Source: UBA6136 sp041158345 (GTDB taxonomy: Bacteria > Pseudomonadota > Gammaproteobacteria > Methylococcales > Methylococcaceae). From it: a stretch of DNA of 64,000 nucleotides. How positions within the stretch are numbered: the first letter of the stretch is position 1; every line of letters begins with the position of its first letter. The stretch is taken from NCBI GenBank assembly GCA_041158345.1, contig JBEBBO010000142.1:1-64000 (forward strand). Direction: 5' to 3'. Both the position numbers and the translations under genes were made by a program. The notes under the pieces are model-generated. The model was given only the letters and a program-made list of their open reading frames with translations, searched no databases and was not told the DNA's origin. Below, in pieces: positions 58,335 to 64,000 of the stretch.

Positions 58335-60233
58335 ATGATCAGCGCGCGTAATCTGGCCCTCAGGAGAGGGCCAAGAGTTCTCTTCGAGGGAGCCTCCTTT
58401 ACCCTGAACCGAGGGGATAGGATTGGTATCACTGGGGCCAACGGTGCAGGGAAGTCGAGCTTCTTTGAATTGATGCTGGGAACCCTCCATCCCGATCAGG
58501 GGGAGTTGGATGTTGCCCAGGGACTGGAGATTGCCCATGTGGCACAGGAAACTCCAGCCCTTGATACGGCTGCGATTGACTATGTTCTTGATGGTGACCG
58601 CGCATTACGTCAGATTGAAGCGCGCATTCAGGCTGCGGAGATCAGCGGTGATGGCATGGAACTCGCGCATCTGCATGAAGACTACCTTCATGCAGGGGGA
58701 TATGAGTCACGCGCGAAGGCCGCCCGATTGCTCAATGGATTGGGATTTGCTGCGGGTTCAGAAGAGAGATCTGTCAGCGAATTTTCGGGAGGGTGGCGAG
58801 TCCGATTGAATGTGGCCCAGGCACTGATGTGTCGATCTGACGTTCTATTGTTGGACGAACCGACCAATCACCTTGACCTCGATGCCGTCATTTGGCTCCA
58901 GGACTGGCTTTCAAGCTATCCCGGAACCCTGTTGTTAGTGTCTCATGACCGCGATTTCCTGGATGACCTCGCGACGCATATTCTTCATATTGAACATGGC
59001 AAGGTTCAATTACACACGGGAAACTATTCGGACTTTGAGACCCGTCGGGCAGAAATGTTGGCCCAGCAGCAATCAGCCTATCTCAGACAGCAACGCGACT
59101 TGCAGCGGATTCAGAGCTTTGTGGATCGCTTCAGAGCACAGGCCACCAAGGCCCGTCAGGTACAAAGCCGACTCAAGGCCCTGGATCGGATGAGTCTGAT
59201 CGCAATGGCGCAAGCCGACGGTGAAGTGTCTTTTAGTTTTGAAGCCCCGGAAAAGTATCCTTCACCTCTGCTTCGTCTCGATGAGATCAGTGTGGGTTAT
59301 GGCGATGTCTCCATTCTTTCGGAGATTTCATTCACGGTCAGCCCCGGTGACCGAATTGGACTGCTCGGGCCCAATGGTGCCGGTAAGTCGACCTTGATCA
59401 AAATGCTAGCAGGCGTGATCTCGTCTTCGACGGGGGACCGTATTGCTGCACAGGATCTGAAGATAGGGTACTTTGCCCAGCACCAGTTGGAGCAACTCAA
59501 CCCGGACCAGAGCGCTCTCTGGCATCTTCAAAAGCTGAATCCGAAGGCGCTAGAGCGGGATTTACGCAATTATCTTGGCGGCTTTGGGTTTCAAGGCGAA
59601 AGGGCCCTAACGCCCGTCGGTCCCTTTTCTGGCGGCGAAAAATCAAGGTTAGTTCTGGCCATGCTGATTCGGCAACGCCCCAATCTGCTCCTTCTCGATG
59701 AGCCGACCAATCATCTTGATTTGCCGACGCGCGATGCGTTGAGTATCGCGCTTCAGGAGTTCGAGGGGGCTTTGGTTTTGGTCTCCCATGATCGTTACCT
59801 TCTTCGCTCAGTAGCAGACGAGTTCTATTTGATTGCTGATGGTGGGGTCGAACCCTATGAGGGCGATCTGGATGAGTACCGTCGCTGGTTGTCCGATCGA
59901 AGGCAGCGTCAGAAATCACCCCAGCCAAATTCGACGCCAACACCCTCCGTGCCGGCTGCTCGGCAATTGAGTCGTCAGGAGGAAGCGGAACAACGGAAAC
60001 GCCAGAAATCGTTGACGACCGCCATGGAGCGTGCCGAACGGCAGATGAATCAGGCTGGAGAGGCGCTGCGTCTGATTGAAGAGAAATTGGCAAGCGAAGA
60101 TCTTTACCTTGCTGAGTCTCGATCTCAGTTGGACCGCTTGGTCGCCGAGCGCGACACGCTTGCGAGTCAACTCCAAGCCGCAGAGCAAGTGTGGCTCGAG
60201 AGCAGTGAGGCCCTTGAGGCATTGACAACATGA
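58335..60233 (+). CDS. yheS: ABC-F ATPase YheS
   Basis: 632 residues with two ABC domains: Walker A GANGAGKSS and GPNGAGKST, signatures FSGGWRVRL and FSGGEKSRL, and a Glu switch LLDEPTNHLDLD in each. An ABC-F linker with FVDRFRAQATKARQVQSRLKAL (two helices that reach the ribosomal P site) lies between, and a C-terminal coiled coil follows. The sequence runs parallel to E. coli YheS over its length. It acts on translating ribosomes. The stop overlaps the next gene (ATGA). Confidence 0.94.
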   Translation: MISARNLALRRGPRVLFEGASFTLNRGDRIGITGANGAGKSSFFELMLGTLHPDQGELDVAQGLEIAHVAQETPALDTAAIDYVLDGDRALRQIEARIQAAEISGDGMELAHLHEDYLHAGGYESRAKAARLLNGLGFAAGSEERSVSEFSGGWRVRLNVAQALMCRSDVLLLDEPTNHLDLDAVIWLQDWLSSYPGTLLLVSHDRDFLDDLATHILHIEHGKVQLHTGNYSDFETRRAEMLAQQQSAYLRQQRDLQRIQSFVDRFRAQATKARQVQSRLKALDRMSLIAMAQADGEVSFSFEAPEKYPSPLLRLDEISVGYGDVSILSEISFTVSPGDRIGLLGPNGAGKSTLIKMLAGVISSSTGDRIAAQDLKIGYFAQHQLEQLNPDQSALWHLQKLNPKALERDLRNYLGGFGFQGERALTPVGPFSGGEKSRLVLAMLIRQRPNLLLLDEPTNHLDLPTRDALSIALQEFEGALVLVSHDRYLLRSVADEFYLIADGGVEPYEGDLDEYRRWLSDRRQRQKSPQPNSTPTPSVPAARQLSRQEEAEQRKRQKSLTTAMERAERQMNQAGEALRLIEEKLASEDLYLAESRSQLDRLVAERDTLASQLQAAEQVWLESSEALEALTT

Positions 60234-60718
60234 AGGCTCTCCTGAGTCTTTTTTTGGACATTTCACTGTTTCGGAAAGGACCACAGGATGTTCCTAACTC
60301 TGCCGTTTTGTTTGGCCTGGTTTTCCTGGTCGATGTTGCGATATCGACCGTCGTGGGTGCGCTTGATGGGGACATCATCGGTGCGATACTTCAGGCCCTG
60401 GTTGCCTCCGTGTTGCTTTTGGCCTCTGTTGCGCTGCTCTTGCTGCTGACCTCTCACCGGGAGCGGTTTCAACGAACCGCAACCGCAGTGCTAGGCTGTG
60501 ATGCCTTGATCACTCTGGCGGCGCTCCCTGTGTCCCTGCTTTCCGATCGAGTGGATGGCCTGGGCCTTTTGATCATGGGTATCTTGTTCTGGAATCTTGT
60601 GGTTTTTGCCCACATCCTCAAGCAGTCCTTGGGAGTGGGCTATACCCTCTCGTTGGCACTCGCTCTGATCATTACCTTCACCAGTCTCGACCTGATGGCA
60701 CGGATTTTTTCTGCGTAA
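60230..60718 (+). CDS. Small polytopic membrane protein, unknown
   Basis: 162 residues, about four or five membrane helices. ATG overlaps the yheS stop by four bases, so coupled translation is likely. A Yip1-like pattern (short amphipathic head, then helices) is possible but weak. I do not recognise a family. Confidence 0.7.
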   Translation: MKALLSLFLDISLFRKGPQDVPNSAVLFGLVFLVDVAISTVVGALDGDIIGAILQALVASVLLLASVALLLLLTSHRERFQRTATAVLGCDALITLAALPVSLLSDRVDGLGLLIMGILFWNLVVFAHILKQSLGVGYTLSLALALIITFTSLDLMARIFSA

Positions 60719-60788
60719 GCTCTACACTTGTGACCGCTCTTACTGAGTGATAGCGTGATGGCGGAATGGACGTACCGCGGAGCGAACT

Positions 60789-61229
60789 ATGATCTATAAA
60801 ACCATACTTGTTGCCCATGATTTCTCAGACAGCGGGGTCAGGGCTTTCCATCGGGCCTTGGCCTTGGCCAGGGAATTTGATGCACAACTTCATCTGCTGC
60901 ATGTTGTCGAATATATAGTGCCCATCGATACCAGTTTTGGAGCAATTTCACCCTTTGATGGGGATCTCACCGATCAACTGCTGGTCTCGGCGCGTAAAAG
61001 GCTGGTTCATCTGGGTGAAAATCACGAAATCCCTGAGGAACACTGCCGAGTGGAACTTGGCAGTCCAAAAATCGAGATCATTCGAATTGCCGAGTTGGTC
61101 AAGGCCGACTTGATCATTCTGGGTTGCCATGGGCGCCACGGCTTGGGCTTATTGCTGGGGTCAACGGCCGCCAGTGTGGTGAATCATGCGGTCTGTGACG
61201 TCCTTTCGGTCCGCCACGAACCCAGATAG
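60789..61229 (+). CDS. Universal stress protein (UspA family)
   Basis: 146 residues with a Rossmann-like fold; ILVAHDFSDSG at the head (ATP-binding start) and the C-terminal nucleotide loop GCHGRHGLGLLLGSTAASVVNHA (GxxGxxG-like pattern, ATP-binding type). Expressed under starvation or stress. It converges on ntrX. Confidence 0.92.
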   Translation: MIYKTILVAHDFSDSGVRAFHRALALAREFDAQLHLLHVVEYIVPIDTSFGAISPFDGDLTDQLLVSARKRLVHLGENHEIPEEHCRVELGSPKIEIIRIAELVKADLIILGCHGRHGLGLLLGSTAASVVNHAVCDVLSVRHEPR

Positions 61230-61235
61230 CGGCGT

Positions 61236-62609
61236 TTAGCGTTTTTCGCGGAACCGAATACCCAAGGAGTTCAGTTTCCGGTAGAGGTGAGTGCGCTCCA
61301 GACCAATCGCTGACGAGAGGCGCGCAACACTTCCCGCGTACTTGTCGAGATGGTATTCGAGATAGGCTTTCTCGAAGTGCTCTCGGGCCTCCTTGAGTGG
61401 GAGGTTGTAGAAATCGGGTTGCTGAATTTGATCCTGCGGCGTTTCCACGACGGTTTCACCGACAGCAGCCTTTACTTCTTCAAGTTCGACATCTTCACCG
61501 CTTCCGAGAATCAGGATGCGCTGCACCAGATTCTTGAGTTCCCGGATATTGCCGTACCAAGGATAGTTCCTTAGGAAGTTCTGTACTGAGACGGGAAACC
61601 GGCGGAAGGGAAGCTTCTCGCGACTGACAAAGTACTCCACATAGAAGTTGAGCAAGTCAGGGATGTCCTCGCTGTGATCTCTGAGTGGTGGGACCTTTAG
61701 GGAGACCACATTGAGGAGATAGTAGAGTTCGGCTCGGAATCGTCCCGACCGCACCTCATCTTCAAGGGATCGGCACGTCGAGGCGATGATGCGCACATCG
61801 ACATGAACGAGTTCGCTTCCGCCGATGCGTGAAAAGGAATTGGATTCCAGAGCACTCATCAGCCGAACCTGCGTCTCAGGTTCCATGTGAGCGACCTCAT
61901 CCAAAAACAGGGTTCCGCCATTCGCCTGCTCTAACAGACCATGCTGAATTTGGTCACCATCGACACGACCAAAAAACTCAACAGCGGAGTTGCTACTGGC
62001 GATGGTTCCCACACCAACGTCGACGAAGGGGGCTTCTCGACGAGCACTGCTGTGATGGAGGTAACGCGCCAGTGTTTCCTTCCCTGAGCCAGGCTCACCG
62101 ATCAGGAGAACCCGCGTGTCATGCTGAGCCAGTCGCTTGACTTGATCCCTCAACTTTTCCATGACCAGGCTTTTGCCGATGGGTTCAACCGGACTTTCCA
62201 TGCGCCGTTTAAGGCCGATGTTCTCTTTACGAAGCTTGGCCGCCTCCAGAGCACGCTCAACGGTGACGATGAGCTTGGCCATGGATAGGGGTTTTTCCAG
62301 AAAATCGTAGGCGCCGAGTCGCGTAGCTTCCACGGCCGTCTCCACAGTGCCATGACCTGACATCATGATCACGGGGCATAGGCCATCTTCACGAAGCCAG
62401 TCTTTCAGAAGACTGATACCGTCCTCATCCGGCATCCAGATATCGAGAAGAATCAATTCAATACGGTGGGCAAGGCGCATCTCCCTGGCCGTCGCCGCGT
62501 TCTCGGCAACTAGAACGTCATAGCCTTCGTCAACCAGAATCTCCTTCAGCAACTCGCGGATGTCGGGTTCATCATCGACAACCAAAATGGTTTTCTTGGT
62601 TAGGTTCAT
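61236..62609 (-). CDS. ntrX: NtrX-type response regulator lacking the GAFTGA loop
   Basis: 457 residues: receiver domain (phospho-acceptor D56, LLDIWMP), AAA+ domain with Walker A GEPGSGKE (171-178) and Walker B LFLDEV (234-239), and a Fis HTH (SAIGLERTHLYRKLNSLG). Where sigma-54 activators carry ELFG....GAFTGA the sequence reads EFFGRVDGDQIQHGLLEQANGG (211-230, shortened), so the sigma-54 contact loop is gone. NtrX may therefore work as a sigma-70 regulator or repressor. Five bp downstream of ntrY. Confidence 0.9.
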   Translation of the reverse strand: MNLTKKTILVVDDEPDIRELLKEILVDEGYDVLVAENAATAREMRLAHRIELILLDIWMPDEDGISLLKDWLREDGLCPVIMMSGHGTVETAVEATRLGAYDFLEKPLSMAKLIVTVERALEAAKLRKENIGLKRRMESPVEPIGKSLVMEKLRDQVKRLAQHDTRVLLIGEPGSGKETLARYLHHSSARREAPFVDVGVGTIASSNSAVEFFGRVDGDQIQHGLLEQANGGTLFLDEVAHMEPETQVRLMSALESNSFSRIGGSELVHVDVRIIASTCRSLEDEVRSGRFRAELYYLLNVVSLKVPPLRDHSEDIPDLLNFYVEYFVSREKLPFRRFPVSVQNFLRNYPWYGNIRELKNLVQRILILGSGEDVELEEVKAAVGETVVETPQDQIQQPDFYNLPLKEAREHFEKAYLEYHLDKYAGSVARLSSAIGLERTHLYRKLNSLGIRFREKR

Positions 62610-62614
62610 CTTGA

Positions 62615-64000
62615 TCAGGGGTGAGATTCGGTCGCTACAGGGAGGGTGATGATGAAGCTTGCGCCATTATGATAATGGCTGTCTAGCCTGATCTTTCCAC
62701 CAAATTCTTCAATGATGCGTTTCACGATCGCAAGTCCGAGGCCTGTCCCCTTTGATTTGGTAGTGACATAGGGCTCAAAGATACGACTGGACTGTTCCGC
62801 CGAAATTCCTGGCCCATTGTCTGAAATGCGAATTTCGACCTGTGATGTGCCCGCATCCTCGGTCAGTCGGGTGCCCAGGGTGACTTTGCCCGCGTGACCT
62901 TGCGGCATGGCTTCCAAGGCGTTTTTGATCAGGTTGTGGACAACCTGCCTCAATTTGACGGGGTCGGCCAGAATCTCGGGGACGTCACCTTGATGCGAAA
63001 ATTCAAAAGTCAGCCCCGATGAAGGAGGATAAAGGGCCACAATCTCGTCCAGCAAAGGTCGGATAGCGATGGGACACAGCTGGACGATGGTTGGTTTGGC
63101 ATATTCGGCAAAGGCATTCACCATGCTTTTCATGGCTTCTACCTGCTGCACAATAGTCCTGGTGGATTTTTCGAGCATTTCAAGATCCCCTTCGATGAGA
63201 ACCTTGGAAAGCTTGTGACGCAGCCGCTCCGCCGAGAGCTGGATTGGGGTCAGGGGGTTCTTGATTTCGTGCGCGAGTCTCCGGGCGACTTCGCTCCAGG
63301 CCGAATTGCGCTGCGCTTGTATCAGGGCAGTAACATCATCAATGACCAAAACGTGCCCACGGCCCTCGTCTCCAAGTCCCTCAATCGTTGTTCCTCGGCA
63401 AAAAAGCTCCTGTCGTCCGCCGGGTCCGTGGAGTCCCACCTCCAGGGTCCAGGTCTTCTTGTCGCCCTCAATGTGGGGGGTGAGGGCATCCATGAGTTCG
63501 GCAATATGCGGGTAGGCCCCGGTCAGAACGGCAATCGGCCACCCGAGATATTCCGAGAAATCGGCATGAAGAATGGTGGTGGCAGCCTGGTTTGCGGTTA
63601 GAACCGTCCCCTTGGCATCAAGACTAAGGACGGCGGATGAGAGACTGGCTAGCAGGGTCTCAAGATAGGTGTGCTGAGATTGTAGTTCCCGTTGGGATCT
63701 CTCGGCTTCATCCCGGGATTGGGCGATCTTGGTGGTCATCGTGTTGAACGATTCCACGAGGAATCCCAATTCCCCTCGATCCTTGACCGGAAGCCGCTGT
63801 TCATAATCACCTTCGGCAATTGATCGTGTGCCGATGGCCAGTAATCGGACGGGCTCAACAATTCTGCGGATGCTCAAAAATGCGGACCAGACTGCCGCAA
63901 GCAAACTCAGAAGGAGGATCAGTGAGAGGGTCAGGGTGAACGTGAACTTTAATGACCCGCGAAGAAAGGTCATTTCCTTGTAGTGAAGGTAGGCGGATTC
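62615..64000 (-). CDS. ntrY: NtrY-type sensor histidine kinase, C-terminal part (5' end outside window)
   Basis: The frame stays open to the window end; the ATG at 63973 is internal. Visible: a membrane helix (about 11-33 of the seen part), HAMP linker (IRRIVEPVRLLAIGTRSI), PAS-like domain, HisKA with phospho-His in RLAHEIKNPLTPIQLSAERL, and HATPase with the N box (NLIKNALEAMP), DNGPG, and GTGLGLAI. Senses a nitrogen- or redox-linked signal with NtrX. The N-terminal periplasmic part is not seen. Confidence 0.93.
   Translation of the reverse strand, partial: ESAYLHYKEMTFLRGSLKFTFTLTLSLILLLSLLAAVWSAFLSIRRIVEPVRLLAIGTRSIAEGDYEQRLPVKDRGELGFLVESFNTMTTKIAQSRDEAERSQRELQSQHTYLETLLASLSSAVLSLDAKGTVLTANQAATTILHADFSEYLGWPIAVLTGAYPHIAELMDALTPHIEGDKKTWTLEVGLHGPGGRQELFCRGTTIEGLGDEGRGHVLVIDDVTALIQAQRNSAWSEVARRLAHEIKNPLTPIQLSAERLRHKLSKVLIEGDLEMLEKSTRTIVQQVEAMKSMVNAFAEYAKPTIVQLCPIAIRPLLDEIVALYPPSSGLTFEFSHQGDVPEILADPVKLRQVVHNLIKNALEAMPQGHAGKVTLGTRLTEDAGTSQVEIRISDNGPGISAEQSSRIFEPYVTTKSKGTGLGLAIVKRIIEEFGGKIRLDSHYHNGASFIITLPVATESHP

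Noticed and set aside
1..64000. tRNA, rRNA, CRISPR array, intact IS element or prophage
   Set aside because: No T-arm sequence outside ssrA, no regular spaced repeats, and no transposase or phage gene was seen.

Overview
This 64 kb window reads as a chromosomal segment of a gammaproteobacterium that makes sterols. The best guess is a methanotroph of the Methylococcales type, because a CYP51 fused to a 3Fe-4S ferredoxin, squalene monooxygenase, oxidosqualene cyclase, the SdmA/SdmB C-4 demethylation pair and the BstABC sterol-trafficking proteins are known together from Methylococcus capsulatus. The tmRNA tag (ANDDNYALAA), TusBCD plus a DsrC-like protein, YheS, BepA and a UbiH-type hydroxylase fit the same class. 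No methane or methanol oxidation gene lies in the window, so lineage is an inference.

Layout. 1-2.0 kb: 3' end of a histidine-rich TonB-dependent receptor, a decayed reading frame and ssrA (tmRNA). 2.1-13.7 kb: sterol locus 1, with CYP51-ferredoxin on the plus strand and, convergent to it, a long minus-strand run bstA-bstB-bstC-osc-smo followed by a second BstC-like TPR protein and a GT21/HpnI-like glycosyltransferase. 13.8-20.4 kb: a membrane protein, a UbiH-family hydroxylase, a glycine-zipper lipoprotein, an acyl-CoA synthetase, BepA and tusDCB-dsrC. 20.4-27.7 kb: ilvB-ilvH-ilvC, pssA, leuA (preceded by a leucine-rich leader peptide), a family-4 uracil-DNA glycosylase and rimI. 27.7-34.2 kb: a K+ channel, sucB and sucA, moaA and moaB. 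34.3-42.9 kb: kup, a Nudix hydrolase, a TauE/SafE-like protein with a receiver-less sigma-54 activator, a DUF5765-type protein, a chagasin-like lipoprotein, argG, a pentameric ligand-gated channel homologue and thiE. 42.9-50.5 kb: nrdB with two NrdR boxes, then gltB-gltD. 50.5-56.7 kb: a YidB/OmpA composite protein and sterol locus 2 (a DHCR24-like reductase divergent from sdmB-sdmA). 56.7-64 kb: a YqiA-like esterase, bfd, small membrane proteins, yheS, a universal stress protein, ntrX and the 3' part of ntrY.

How it works together. Squalene made elsewhere would be epoxidised (smo), cyclised to lanosterol (osc; the PVSDCTAE motif carries the lanosterol-type valine), 14-demethylated (CYP51-Fd), demethylated once at C-4 (SdmA plus SdmB) and reduced at C-24 (DHCR24 homologue). 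It would then be moved from the inner membrane through the periplasm to the outer membrane by BstA (RND), BstB (periplasmic carrier) and BstC (TPR lipoprotein). The least explained parts are the HpnI-like glycosyltransferase and the second TPR protein beside this machinery, which may point to a modified sterol or an extra trafficking step. A C-14 reductase is not visible here.
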